Both the position numbers and the translations under genes were made by a program. A DNA stretch of 64,000 nt from Natranaerobius thermophilus JW/NM-WN-LF. GTDB lineage: Bacteria; Bacillota; Natranaerobiia; Natranaerobiales; Natranaerobiaceae. Under the pieces are notes generated by a model, which saw only the letters and a list, made by a program, of their open reading frames with translations, ran no database searches and was not told where the DNA came from. Numbering within the stretch: the stretch's first letter is position 1; every line of letters begins with the position of its first letter. The stretch is taken from NCBI RefSeq assembly GCF_000020005.1, contig NC_010718.1, positions 1,617,001 to 1,681,000 on the forward strand. The letters run 5' to 3'. Of the stretch, positions 35,905 through 45,077 are shown one piece after another.

Positions 35905-36885
35905 ATTATTCCTTCATTATCATTGTCTATAGAACCCAAGTATGACATGGTTATCTGTACTTCCGCCATTGGGGAAACTTATCACTCTATGTTAAAAATT
36001 ATGGCACCAACTGTAAAATACTACGCAAACAAGCATAATATCGATTACTTTATTAACGGACAGACCAGCCGGTTTGACTCTTCGCGCCCACCTTCATGGG
36101 ATAAGTTAATTCTTATGCGGCATTTGCTAAAGTATTATAAAACAGTAATGTGGATTGATGCCGATGCAATTATTTGTAATCCAAATCATGACATCCGAAA
36201 AGACATTAACCATGACTTTCCTATGCAACTTGTCACCCACTTTGGTATCAAACCCCTCTTCCCTAACTGTGGCATTTGGCTTATCCAACAGGATCCGCGA
36301 TCTTTTGAACTTTTGGAAGAAATTTGGGCTCAAACCAATTTTATAAACCATCCTTGGTGGGAACAAGGTGCACTGTTAAAACTACTAGGTTATAAGGCAG
36401 GATATACAGGAAAAAGAAAAGTTCACTTTTACGGGCCAACTAAATATAGTTCGTGGGTAGGCCCCCTAGATCTAAAGTGGAATAGTAGGCCAACCGAGTC
36501 AGATGTAGCAGAAAATCCTGCTATCATGCATTTTGTGTTTGTTCCCCTTCATATTCGAATTAAAAAAATGAAAAAGCAATATAAAAATTTTCTCAATGTA
36601 ATTCAAGTTTCCGAATTTGTTAAAAAGCTAAATAGTAAACACCTTAAAAATAAAAAACCATCCATAGTTTTATTTAAACGAACACAAAAAAGCTTAAAAC
36701 CTATAAAATTTATATACAAAAATGAATTAGATTATTTGAGTATGATTAAAAAACAACTCAGAAATAAACAGTTAACTGGAGTGATAATTCTCAATGATTT
36801 TGCCCATAGAGACTATGCTATCAGTTATCTTAAAAAGAGAGGATTAAAGATAAACAGGAATTTATTTATCCTTGATAGCCATTAG
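35905..36885 (+). CDS. GMA12/MNN10-like glycosyltransferase with C-terminal accessory module
   Basis: The best ribosome site (AAGGAG, overlapping the previous stop) lies 8 nt before an ATT codon at 35905; the first usual start, TTG 35923, has no SD. Translation from ATT gives 326 residues. The catalytic domain has the D-x-D motif W-I-D-A-D-A-I-I and N-C-G-I-W-L as in galactosyltransferases of the GMA12/MNN10 type. The last ~75 residues form a separate alpha/beta module (G-V-I-I-L-N-D...L-K-K-R-G-L-K-I-N-R) similar to the end of the family 2 enzyme at 42320-43330. Its 3' end overlaps galE by 20 nt, tail to tail. Confidence 0.8.
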   Translation: MIPSLSLSIEPKYDMVICTSAIGETYHSMLKIMAPTVKYYANKHNIDYFINGQTSRFDSSRPPSWDKLILMRHLLKYYKTVMWIDADAIICNPNHDIRKDINHDFPMQLVTHFGIKPLFPNCGIWLIQQDPRSFELLEEIWAQTNFINHPWWEQGALLKLLGYKAGYTGKRKVHFYGPTKYSSWVGPLDLKWNSRPTESDVAENPAIMHFVFVPLHIRIKKMKKQYKNFLNVIQVSEFVKKLNSKHLKNKKPSIVLFKRTQKSLKPIKFIYKNELDYLSMIKKQLRNKQLTGVIILNDFAHRDYAISYLKKRGLKINRNLFILDSH

Positions 36886-37852
36886 GATTATTAAAATGCC
36901 AGTTCCAGGCCGTCTTTATTATATCCCGTAAAGGATATTTGGGTTTCCATCCCAAATGACGATATATTTTTTGATTAGAAGCAACCAGTTTAGGTGGATC
37001 CCCTTCTCTTCTATCACCATGTACAACATTAACTTGTTTACCGGTAACTTCTTCGCACATTTTTATCACTTCTTTGATTGAATAGCCGTGATTACTTCCA
37101 ACATTGTAAATTTCATTTCTGTGATTATTATTAATTAAGCTTTCAAGTGATAGAAGATGAGCTTCAACTAAATCACTTATATGGATGAAATCCCTTATGC
37201 AAGTACCATCTTCTGTGGGGTAATTATCCCCATGAATGACTATCCTATCTTTTTTCCCTAATAGATGGAGTAAGATATTTGGTATTAAATGAGTTTCTGG
37301 ATCATGATGTTCTCCAATTTTACCAGAAGGATCTGCTCCAGCCACATTAAAATAACGTAAAAAAATAAAGTCAAATTGATGTGCTTTGGATATATCTTTT
37401 ACAATCTGTTCTGTCATTAATTTCGATCTACCATAAGGATTTATAGGATTGGTGTGACAGCTTTCGTCTATCTTTTCTACATTAGGTGTTCCGTATGTTG
37501 CACATGATGATGAAAACACAATTTTAGTAACCTTATGTTCTAACATCTTATTTAATAAACAAATAGAGGAATTAACATTATTTTTATAATATTTTAGTGG
37601 TTTAATGATAGATTCACCAACATAACAATTAGCGGCAAAATGCATGACACATTCAATAGAATAGCGCTCAAAAATTTCATCTAATTTGTCTTCTTCGATT
37701 ACATCCCCTTTTATAAAGACTGCTCTCTGATCAACTGCCGATTTATGACCTGTAGAAAGATTATCTAACACAATGACTTCATAACTTTGATCAAGAAGAG
37801 ACTTTACCATATGACTCCCTATATAACCCGCTCCTCCAGTCACCAGTATCAT
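36866..37852 (-). CDS. galE: UDP-glucose 4-epimerase
   Basis: 328 residues, ATG 37852 after GGGGGGAG. Rossmann G-G-A-G-Y-I-G-S-H, catalytic S-S-S-C-A-T-Y and Y-G-R-S-K, and R-Y-F-N-V-A-G-A are all in place. Interconverts UDP-glucose and UDP-galactose (or the GlcNAc forms). It is the only reverse gene in the first half of the cluster and probably supplies UDP-Gal to the transferases. Confidence 0.93.
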   Translation of the reverse strand: MILVTGGAGYIGSHMVKSLLDQSYEVIVLDNLSTGHKSAVDQRAVFIKGDVIEEDKLDEIFERYSIECVMHFAANCYVGESIIKPLKYYKNNVNSSICLLNKMLEHKVTKIVFSSSCATYGTPNVEKIDESCHTNPINPYGRSKLMTEQIVKDISKAHQFDFIFLRYFNVAGADPSGKIGEHHDPETHLIPNILLHLLGKKDRIVIHGDNYPTEDGTCIRDFIHISDLVEAHLLSLESLINNNHRNEIYNVGSNHGYSIKEVIKMCEEVTGKQVNVVHGDRREGDPPKLVASNQKIYRHLGWKPKYPLRDIIKTAWNWHFNNPNGYQG

Positions 37853-38058
37853 ACTGATCTGCTCCCCCCTCCTGGTCTTTTGAATAACTTTTAAACCAAT
37901 CTAAATTACTAAATTCTTTGTTTGATAAATATTCACAAATATGTAATCAATTACGATTCATACTGTTTTATTCACCTCCACTAGTTTAATTTAGATAACA
38001 TACCGTTGTACTACGGAATACAATAGGTCTAACAGTTTCACTATAGGAGGTAAATTAA

Positions 38059-39030
38059 GTGAGAAAGCCGGATCTTCAGGTCGGAAAATGGAGTTTCCAC
38101 GAAGTTAAGCTCGAAGATAAAGAACTTTTTAATGAGTTCATAAAAGAATCAAACCATCCGGTAAATCTTTGGTCTGCAAACTTTCCCTTTATTTGGTTAT
38201 ACTCTAGGTCTCCAAGAAGGAAAATCCTTTGGAAAATTATAGATGACATGCTAGTAGTCTTTATATTAACTAGAAACAGAAAATTATCTTTACTTTGTCT
38301 ACCATTTGGTAATGGCAGTGTCGATAAACTAATAAATGTTCTTAACGATGCTTTGAGATATTGTGCGGAATGGACAAAAGTAAGGAGATATAAAACAAGG
38401 GTTAGAACGATTAATAAATTTCAATTAGATTATCTTCAAACATCAAATAAATTTAATAAGCTATTCAAGTTAAAAGAATTGCGGGGAATTGAACATCACT
38501 ATAGTACGGAAGAACTGTTAGTATTAGAGGGTAAGAAATATCAATCCCTTAGAAAAACTGTAAATAAACACTATCGCGAGTACCCAAATATAAATTTTAG
38601 AAAATATCAACCTGAAGATTACGAAAAAATCCTTCGCTTTAATAAGAACTGGGAAAAAACTTCTGGAAACAAGTATCGTGAGCTAATAGATAAAAGTTAT
38701 TTCAAAAGTGTTTTTGAATATAATGAACAGCTTGATATGGAGATATTAGTTGCTGAATTAAATGACGAAATAGTCGGTGTCAATGCTGGTGCATTACTAC
38801 CTACTGGCGATGCATGGGGATGTATATGTAAGACAAACGCAGAAATTGTGGGATTAAATGAAGCCATTATTTTAGAGTATATCAAGGAACTCATAAAAAT
38901 AGATAACAGCGTTCAATACCTTAATGTAGGTAGTGATATGGGTATTTCGGGCCTTAGAAATTATAAAAGAAAATTTAGACCTGCTTTTAGTATAGAAAGG
39001 TACAGGATTTTCCATAAATTCATGATTTAG
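38059..39030 (+). CDS. DUF2156 / LPG_synthase_C-like acyltransferase-fold protein
   Basis: 323 residues, GTG behind AGGAGG. A soluble member of the tandem GNAT-like fold that forms the catalytic part of MprF and the Fem-like transferases. Telling parts are L-E-G-K-K-Y-Q-S-L-R-K-T-V-N-K, E-D-Y-E-K-I-L-R-F-N-K-N-W and the late G-S-D-M-G-I-S-G-L-R-N-Y-K. No membrane domain, so it is the soluble form. Family members use aminoacyl-tRNA or acyl donors; here it may decorate a glycan or peptide. Function inferred from context. Confidence 0.8.
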   Translation: MRKPDLQVGKWSFHEVKLEDKELFNEFIKESNHPVNLWSANFPFIWLYSRSPRRKILWKIIDDMLVVFILTRNRKLSLLCLPFGNGSVDKLINVLNDALRYCAEWTKVRRYKTRVRTINKFQLDYLQTSNKFNKLFKLKELRGIEHHYSTEELLVLEGKKYQSLRKTVNKHYREYPNINFRKYQPEDYEKILRFNKNWEKTSGNKYRELIDKSYFKSVFEYNEQLDMEILVAELNDEIVGVNAGALLPTGDAWGCICKTNAEIVGLNEAIILEYIKELIKIDNSVQYLNVGSDMGISGLRNYKRKFRPAFSIERYRIFHKFMI

Positions 39031-39078
39031 AAATTCATTATTTTAGAATGTAGATTTCTTTAAAACGGAGGGCTTAAG

Positions 39079-39717
39079 TTGAAAAACTTATATATATTGG
39101 GTGTTAACAACACAAATATTTTTAAATTGTTAAATTCAATTAACAGAAATGAACTTAGCTGGAATATTGCAGGATTTGTTGATATTAAAAAATTTTTTCG
39201 AGGTGAAGCACCTTTAGGTTATCCTTTTTATGCGGGAAAAGGAACTATTAGAGAGTTAGCTAAAGATAAGGATAATTATTTCTTCAATAATAAGCCCCGA
39301 AATAAAAAGGCCGCTAATTTACTCACTTCATGTAACTGCAATATTGCCACTCTTGCCCATCCCTCAACTGATTTAGCTTATGTAGATATTGGTACAGGGG
39401 GTATGATTGATGAAGGTTGTACATTTGGTGCTTTTTCAAAAGTAGGGAGCTTTGTAACATTTCGCACCAAATGTCACATTAGCCATGATGTGAGGATTGA
39501 AGACTTTGCTTTTGTTGGTCCTGGTGCCAATGTGGGCAGTAATGTAATTCTAAAGGACAGATGTTTCATTGGCCAAGGAGCAGTAATTATGGGTGATAAT
39601 ATCATCGGTGAAGATAGTGTAGTAGGTGCTGGAGCAGTTGTCACGAAGGATGTGGCACCGGGAACCGTGGTTGCAGGGGTTCCTGCTAAACCAATAAAGA
39701 GAAATGGGAGTGATTAA
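39079..39717 (+). CDS. PglD/NeuD-like sugar acyltransferase
   Basis: 212 residues, TTG behind GGAGGG. An N-terminal Rossmann-like segment (N-L-Y-I-L-G-V-N-N) is followed by a left-handed beta-helix of hexapeptide repeats. The end, V-V-G-A-G-A-V-V-T-K-D-V and G-V-P-A-K-P-I, is characteristic. The catalytic His is likely in C-H-I-S-H-D. Such enzymes acetylate the amino group of UDP-linked amino sugars or O-acetylate sialic acid. Its stop abuts the next ATG (TAAATG), so the genes are coupled. Confidence 0.85.
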   Translation: MKNLYILGVNNTNIFKLLNSINRNELSWNIAGFVDIKKFFRGEAPLGYPFYAGKGTIRELAKDKDNYFFNNKPRNKKAANLLTSCNCNIATLAHPSTDLAYVDIGTGGMIDEGCTFGAFSKVGSFVTFRTKCHISHDVRIEDFAFVGPGANVGSNVILKDRCFIGQGAVIMGDNIIGEDSVVGAGAVVTKDVAPGTVVAGVPAKPIKRNGSD

Positions 39718-40857
39718 ATGCCTTCCTCCCCAGATTTTTATAACAGCTTCCTTGAAGTTTACAACAGACCAATAGTTGGTTTCTATGTAAGAACTGGTTT
39801 AGTGCGAAATTTGCATAGTCAAATCACCTCAAAGCAATTAGATTTTATAATTGAAGCATTAAAAAAAGCTAGGATTACCTTATACTTCTTTTCTTTAACA
39901 GATGTTAATTTAGAAGATAAATCAGTTAATGGGACTTATTATGACGAAAAGACAGATTATTGGACTTATGGAAAATTTCCTTATCCTGATATTTTATATG
40001 TACGAGGTGGACCAGTAAGACCGAAATCCAAATTTTATCAATTCCAAGAGCAGTTGAGAGAAATGAATGTTAAAAAATTAAATTCCGGGCCAACCTTTAA
40101 TAAATGGCATGTACTAAAGGTTTTAAAAGAAAATAACAATCTGTTCCACCACTTACCTCCCACTGTAATCTATGAAACAAAAGAAGATTTAAATAAAATG
40201 ATAGCCGAATATAAAGACGTCTATGTAAAAGCAGTAATAGGTAGAAAAGGAAAGCAAGTTATGCGCATCAAAGAGACGTCCGATGGATTATATGAATATA
40301 GTTTTTACGTCAACAATCGTTTAAGTAAAGATACAGTGAATTTTAAAGCTCTCTGTACTGTAATCAGAAAGTTTTTTGGAAAAAAGAAACTCATTATACA
40401 AAAAACAATTTCCTTACCTAGAATAGATAATAAGATTTACGATATGAGAGCTGAATTACAGAGAACAGGTACTGGCGAGCTAGAGTTATTAGAAATTTTA
40501 GTGCGGGTTAGTCAACCAAATTCACCAATAACGCAACATTCATCAAGTTATCGGTTTAATGATTTCTTTTCTAGTTTTATGAACTACAATCAAGAGACAA
40601 TTGGAGAACTTAAAAGTAAAGCTGAGAATGTCCTTACTCAAATATACGAGACCATAGAAGGTGCTTATGGCCCTTATGGCGAGATAGGCATCGATTTTGC
40701 TATTGATAAGAGTGGGAAATTGTGGTTTATCGAGGGTAATTCTAGATCAACTAAAGTATCATTTTTTAAGGCTGCAGATCAGGAAACTAAATTAAAATCT
40801 TACTTAAATATTTTTGAGTATTCAAAATTTCTTTACAAACAACAGATAGATTATTAG
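39718..40857 (+). CDS. YheC/YheD-family ATP-grasp protein (1)
   Basis: 379 residues. Family marks: N-S-G-P-T-F-N-K-W-H-V-L-K-V-L, Y-V-K-A-V-I-G-R-K-G (ATP-binding lysine), L-I-I-Q-K-T-I-S-L, and the metal-binding end W-F-I-E-G-N-S. The family is known as endospore-coat associated in Bacillus; ATP-grasp enzymes typically ligate a carboxylate to an amine. Together with the next gene it forms a tandem pair of about 25-30% similarity by eye. Role in spore-surface assembly is inferred. Confidence 0.85.
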   Translation: MPSSPDFYNSFLEVYNRPIVGFYVRTGLVRNLHSQITSKQLDFIIEALKKARITLYFFSLTDVNLEDKSVNGTYYDEKTDYWTYGKFPYPDILYVRGGPVRPKSKFYQFQEQLREMNVKKLNSGPTFNKWHVLKVLKENNNLFHHLPPTVIYETKEDLNKMIAEYKDVYVKAVIGRKGKQVMRIKETSDGLYEYSFYVNNRLSKDTVNFKALCTVIRKFFGKKKLIIQKTISLPRIDNKIYDMRAELQRTGTGELELLEILVRVSQPNSPITQHSSSYRFNDFFSSFMNYNQETIGELKSKAENVLTQIYETIEGAYGPYGEIGIDFAIDKSGKLWFIEGNSRSTKVSFFKAADQETKLKSYLNIFEYSKFLYKQQIDY

Positions 40858-40923
40858 TGATTTAAATGTCTATCTACATCTGTTTTTATATTTTGAATTT
40901 ATACTGATGGAGGGTAAATTAAA

Positions 40924-42318
40924 ATGCAAGTAGATAGTCGGGAAAAGCTTTATCGACTTGAAATCATGGGGCAAAAATCAACAGAAAAGATATTATATCT
41001 AAATAATTTTCAACTAGACAGCTTTGGCCTCAATGATGGACAAAAATTATTTCTCAAAATTGGGTTTACTTCACAGAAAGTAAAAGTTTCCAAACAAAAT
41101 ATAGATTCGGATAATACTAAACTTTATTTATCCCCTGAAGCATATAATGGCCTTTGGCATTATAAAGGCGAATCCATGAGCTTGACTTTTAGCTCTAATT
41201 CCAAGCTTATTTTTGGCCCAACAATAGGAATCACGGTATCTTGGAACACTTGGAGAAAAATAGATAAAATCTATGCTATTAAGAAGAGGGCAATATTAGC
41301 TCTAGAAAAAGGACTCTTTTTTTATTGCTTTCACTACAACAAAATAGACCTAGAAAATAATTTAGTTAAAGCCTACATTTTAAACCCTAAAACTTATCAA
41401 TGGAAAAAAAAGTATCTTCCCTATCCTCAGGTTTTATACCACAGATCTACTTTCCCTTTTAAAAAAGATTTTGAAGATACAAATAGCGATAACGTTTATA
41501 ATAGAATTTGGTTAAATCAAAATATCGAAAAGATTAATAACACTATATATTTTGACAAGTGGAATGTTTATAAAGCATTGGCAAAGTCTGAAGATGCAGT
41601 TGAATTCCAACCTCCCTCCCAACTACTGACTAAATCTACTTTAAAACAGTTTATTGATAGATATAGTCGTTGTTATGTCAAGAATATCTACGGTAGAGGT
41701 GGCAGACAGGTTTTAAAAGTCGAAAAATCCAAAAGTGATTTTATCTGTAGTACCGGAGGAAAAAAGATAAGAAACTGGCGATTCACTAACCTTGAAAATC
41801 TTTATGAATTTTTACAAGATCAATTGGGAAAAGACCTAATTATTCAAAAAGGCATCTCCTTAGCACGCTTAAATGATAATCCCTTTGATATTAGGGTTTT
41901 AGTACAAAAGAATATTGAAGGGAATTGGGTTATTTCAGCCTTAAGTTTTCGAGTTGCTGATAAAAATGCTGTGATCACTAATTGTGCTGCCGGTGCAAAA
42001 GAAATTTGCGTGCCACCTGGAGAAAATCCACTTGGTTCTGGTCTTTCTCTGAAATCATTAGAAAATTTTACTAACAAAACCTTGTCAGCTCTAGAAAAAT
42101 ATTATGGTCCTTTAGGAGAATTAGGTTTAGATATAGGGTTGGATACAAACGGAAAAATTTGGCTGATAGAGGCTAATAGTCAACCAAGCAGCAGAGGGTA
42201 TAGAGAAGCGGCTTCCAAGGAAGTTCTACGTGATATATTTGGCTTACCTTTGGATTATGCCAAATATCTGATCAAAAAACAATATATTAAGGCATATCAA
42301 GAATCTGGAGGGTATTAG
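40924..42318 (+). CDS. YheC/YheD-family ATP-grasp protein (2)
   Basis: 464 residues. An extra N-terminal beta domain (residues 1-95, containing L-Y-L-S-P-E-A-Y-N-G-L-W) precedes the same ATP-grasp core. The core shows F-D-K-W-N-V-Y-K-A-L, Y-V-K-N-I-Y-G-R-G-G-R-Q-V-L, L-I-I-Q-K-G-I-S-L-A-R and I-W-L-I-E-A-N-S-Q-P. The long form matches full YheC/YheD, the preceding gene is the short form. Followed after 1 nt by a glycosyltransferase gene, so it is part of the same operon. Confidence 0.87.
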   Translation: MQVDSREKLYRLEIMGQKSTEKILYLNNFQLDSFGLNDGQKLFLKIGFTSQKVKVSKQNIDSDNTKLYLSPEAYNGLWHYKGESMSLTFSSNSKLIFGPTIGITVSWNTWRKIDKIYAIKKRAILALEKGLFFYCFHYNKIDLENNLVKAYILNPKTYQWKKKYLPYPQVLYHRSTFPFKKDFEDTNSDNVYNRIWLNQNIEKINNTIYFDKWNVYKALAKSEDAVEFQPPSQLLTKSTLKQFIDRYSRCYVKNIYGRGGRQVLKVEKSKSDFICSTGGKKIRNWRFTNLENLYEFLQDQLGKDLIIQKGISLARLNDNPFDIRVLVQKNIEGNWVISALSFRVADKNAVITNCAAGAKEICVPPGENPLGSGLSLKSLENFTNKTLSALEKYYGPLGELGLDIGLDTNGKIWLIEANSQPSSRGYREAASKEVLRDIFGLPLDYAKYLIKKQYIKAYQESGGY

Positions 42319-42319
42319 C

Positions 42320-43330
42320 ATGACTGTGGCAGTCTCCATCGTAATGGCTGTTTACAATGAAGAGAAATTCCTTCAACAAGCCATAGATAGTGCCTTGTCC
42401 CAAACCTATCCCTCTACTGATCTAATTGTCGTTAATGATGGATCTACTGATTCAACCAAGACGATATTAGACAATCTAAATGACCAACGAGTCACTGTAA
42501 TACACCTAGAAGAAAATCAAGGTGCCGCAAACGCACTAAATATTGGAATTGAACAAGCAAGTGGAAATTGGATATCAATACACGATGCAGATGACATCAG
42601 TTATCCTACAAAAATCGAAGAACAGGTAAAGTACATTAAACAAAACCCTCAACTAGTAGGAGTTGGGACATTAGTGGAATATATAGCAGGTAGTCCTAAT
42701 GTAACACAAAAACTGCTTAAAAGATTAGTAAAAATCAATAAATCTGTAATATCGGCAGAACAGATAAACAAATCTAAATATTATATATGCTATCTGACTC
42801 ATAGTTCAATGATGTTCTCAAAGGAACTATTTTGGGTAGTGGGCGGTTATAACCCAGAATTTAATATCCTTTATGACTATGATTTATGGCTAAGACTTTT
42901 GGAAGAAGGAAATATAGCAAAAGTTCCTAAAGTATTGTTAAAATATCGCGTTCACCAGGATTCACTTTCTAGAAAAAACAGGTATAAGACAGTTAATGAA
43001 ATTCAAATTGCATCTTCCAAGGCAATTTGTAGATTATTAATTCATAATAAACAGACTATACAACCAAAAGTAGTTGTTATTGGCCCTCAAAAAGCTTGTG
43101 AAAATTATGAGTGCAATATTGCACCTACTAGCGGTTTACAAGTTATCAGTACAATAACCAAAAATTCTAAAAAAGAAATTTCAAAAATTATTAAAAAATA
43201 TCACAAAGGTCAAATAGATGGAATTATAATGCTTGGTCGTTCTCCTAAACAAAAGTACCATCATATTTTGAAAACAGCTGGATTAACTTCTAATAGAGAT
43301 TATTTCACTGTTTTCAATATTCTTAAATAA
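42320..43330 (+). CDS. Family 2 glycosyltransferase with C-terminal accessory module
   Basis: 336 residues, ATG 42320 with GGAGG inside the previous gene. Catalytic domain: I-V-V-N-D-G-S-T-D-S-T, D-D-A-type site I-H-D-A-D-D and the Y-D-Y-D-L-W-L-R-L acceptor motif. After residue 250 a small Rossmann-like module begins (K-V-V-V-I-G-P), with G-I-I-M-L-G and A-G-L-T-S-N-R-D-Y-F. The same type of tail ends the unrelated-fold transferase at 35905-36885. The tail may bind a partner or regulate; this is inference. Confidence 0.88.
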   Translation: MTVAVSIVMAVYNEEKFLQQAIDSALSQTYPSTDLIVVNDGSTDSTKTILDNLNDQRVTVIHLEENQGAANALNIGIEQASGNWISIHDADDISYPTKIEEQVKYIKQNPQLVGVGTLVEYIAGSPNVTQKLLKRLVKINKSVISAEQINKSKYYICYLTHSSMMFSKELFWVVGGYNPEFNILYDYDLWLRLLEEGNIAKVPKVLLKYRVHQDSLSRKNRYKTVNEIQIASSKAICRLLIHNKQTIQPKVVVIGPQKACENYECNIAPTSGLQVISTITKNSKKEISKIIKKYHKGQIDGIIMLGRSPKQKYHHILKTAGLTSNRDYFTVFNILK

Positions 43331-43353
43331 TTTTCCATAAAGGGGCGACTAAT

Positions 43354-43926
43354 ATGAAAACTTATAAATCAATTGTGGTTGTGCCCAGAAAATATCAATC
43401 AGTAAAGGTTATCCGAAACCCTTACTCATACCCACTTATAGGCAAAGGCTTTCAGGGAGCTGTTTTTCTAATATCGTCAAATAAATGTGTCAAAGTGTAT
43501 GGAAGGTCTATTCATGCTAGCAGGGAAAGTGATGTATTGAGTAATTCACAACACTCCCCTATTATTCCCAAAATTTATGAGATTGGTTATAAATATATAG
43601 TCATGGAATATATTAACGGAACTCCTTTAGATAAATATCTTTCTTTAAAGGGATTTATTTCAAAAGAAATGACCGAGAATATATTAATGTTATTAAGCGA
43701 AATGGAACAGTTGAATTTCAAACGGTTAGATATAAAATTACGTGATGTAATTATCACTAAACATATGAATATGAAAGTCTTGGACCATGTAAATGCACAT
43801 TTTAAACAGCGTAATGTCCCTAAAGATCTTATGAATGATCTCAAAGCCATAGGCTTATTAAAGCCCTTTTTGAATCAATTGAACAGAATTAATCCGAACT
43901 TATATCGTAAATGGTGCAAGAAATAG
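43354..43926 (+). CDS. Short protein-kinase-fold protein
   Basis: 190 residues. Kinase-like features: glycine loop I-G-K-G-F-Q-G-A-V-F, invariant-type lysine in C-V-K-V-Y-G, hinge V-M-E-Y-I-N-G-T-P-L. A shortened catalytic loop reads R-L-D-I-K-L-R-D-V-I-I, and L-D-H-V-N stands where D-F-G is expected. The C-lobe is largely missing. Similar small kinases (YrzF-like) accompany spore genes. The altered D-F-G means activity is uncertain. Confidence 0.7.
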   Translation: MKTYKSIVVVPRKYQSVKVIRNPYSYPLIGKGFQGAVFLISSNKCVKVYGRSIHASRESDVLSNSQHSPIIPKIYEIGYKYIVMEYINGTPLDKYLSLKGFISKEMTENILMLLSEMEQLNFKRLDIKLRDVIITKHMNMKVLDHVNAHFKQRNVPKDLMNDLKAIGLLKPFLNQLNRINPNLYRKWCKK

Positions 43927-43966
43927 AAAAGAATAAGCATTAATAGTTCACAGACTTACTTGAAAA

Positions 43967-44929
43967 TCACCGAAAGAATTCACTCCCCTTTTCACTGAGT
44001 AAATGATTAATAAGTAGTCCCCTCCTTCTTAACCTTTTTTCTGCTTTATCGGGAAATAAGATAATAAAAAATAATGCTACACTTGCAACTACAAGTGATA
44101 GATGTTTTTGTTCTTCATACGTAAGCTCTCCATATGCGTTTAAAAAAATTTTTGAACTTTTAGTCCCTTTTTTATGATGAGACATAGAATATAAAGTATA
44201 AACAGCATATCCCACATCGTATATCCTCTTTTCCCGTTGTATCCCGTCAAAATCTAAGATACAAGCAACTGTTCCATCTGAGTGATATAGTTGATTATTA
44301 GGATGCCAGTCATCGTGTATAATTGTTTCAACTAAGGAGTTTTTATCTACTCCCTCCCACTGCTTAGAGATTCTCGAATAAAGGTTTTTAATTCTTGACA
44401 ATGAAGATTTTGACTTTAAGTGATGATTTTTATAAAGATGCTTAAATTTTGTCTGAAGGTTTTCCGGTGAGGGATGAATTGAATAACTGGGTAAAGGTCC
44501 TGGTTTTTGCGATTTTAAAACAGTATGAAATTTTTTAAGTATTTTTGCACTTGACTTTATTTGAATATCATCAAAATTAAATTTATTTGCATCTATATAA
44601 GGGTGAACTTGAACCACCCTATTGTTAACCTGGGAGAATAAATCTCCAAATTTATTTCTCACAGCATTTAACACAGGTAAAGATGCCTGTTTGAGTATTG
44701 ATACAGTGTTTTCAATATAATTCATTCGTTCCTTTATATTTGGAGCTGGATCTGTTATAAATCTCAAAACAAACTTTCCTAAGTCGGTTGCAACTAAAAT
44801 GTTAGTATTGGCACTACTATTTAGTACCCTAATAATGCTTTTAAACCTGCCTAGATCATGTTCTTCACATAGCCACTTAATTTCATCTACTGTAATAATT
44901 TGACCTTTTTTATCTTTTATATTTGTCAT
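43967..44929 (-). CDS. CotS-like / aminoglycoside-phosphotransferase-fold kinase
   Basis: 320 residues from ATG 44929 (GGAGG 6 nt upstream). APH fold with Brenner motif I-I-H-D-D-W-H-P-N-N-Q and metal site I-L-D-F-D-G. These match the CotS/YutH spore-coat kinases and homoserine-kinase-like enzymes. Catalytic residues look complete. Reverse strand within a forward cluster and preceded by a 36-codon membrane peptide that overlaps its ribosome site. A role in coat glycan phosphorylation is plausible. Confidence 0.82.
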   Translation of the reverse strand: MTNIKDKKGQIITVDEIKWLCEEHDLGRFKSIIRVLNSSANTNILVATDLGKFVLRFITDPAPNIKERMNYIENTVSILKQASLPVLNAVRNKFGDLFSQVNNRVVQVHPYIDANKFNFDDIQIKSSAKILKKFHTVLKSQKPGPLPSYSIHPSPENLQTKFKHLYKNHHLKSKSSLSRIKNLYSRISKQWEGVDKNSLVETIIHDDWHPNNQLYHSDGTVACILDFDGIQREKRIYDVGYAVYTLYSMSHHKKGTKSSKIFLNAYGELTYEEQKHLSLVVASVALFFIILFPDKAEKRLRRRGLLINHLLSEKGSEFFR

Positions 44930-44930
44930 C

Positions 44931-45041
44931 TTATACCTCCCCTGAATCATTTCCTTGATTAATTATATGTCCCACAACTAGTCCTATAACGGTAACGACA
45001 CCATAGCTACAGAATATGATGTACCAGCTATAAACAGACAT
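44931..45041 (-). CDS. Putative 36-residue membrane peptide coupled to the CotS-like gene
   Basis: ATG 45041 to TAA 44931, stop one base before the CotS-like ATG, with the GGGGAGG of that gene inside its last codons. One hydrophobic helix (G-V-V-T-V-I-G-L-V-V-G-H-I-I) and a polar tail. No clear SD of its own. The tight junction suggests a real coupled small gene. Confidence 0.5.
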   Translation of the reverse strand: MSVYSWYIIFCSYGVVTVIGLVVGHIINQGNDSGEV

Positions 45042-45077
45042 TAATTATATTTAGTGTTTAGATGAGAGGTGTTAACC

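Noticed and set aside
37853-37960. Reverse frame without a start reading C-E-Y-L-S-N-K-E-F-S-N-L-D-W-F and running into galE
   Set aside because: Looks somewhat coding but has no start codon and overlaps galE in another frame; likely chance.
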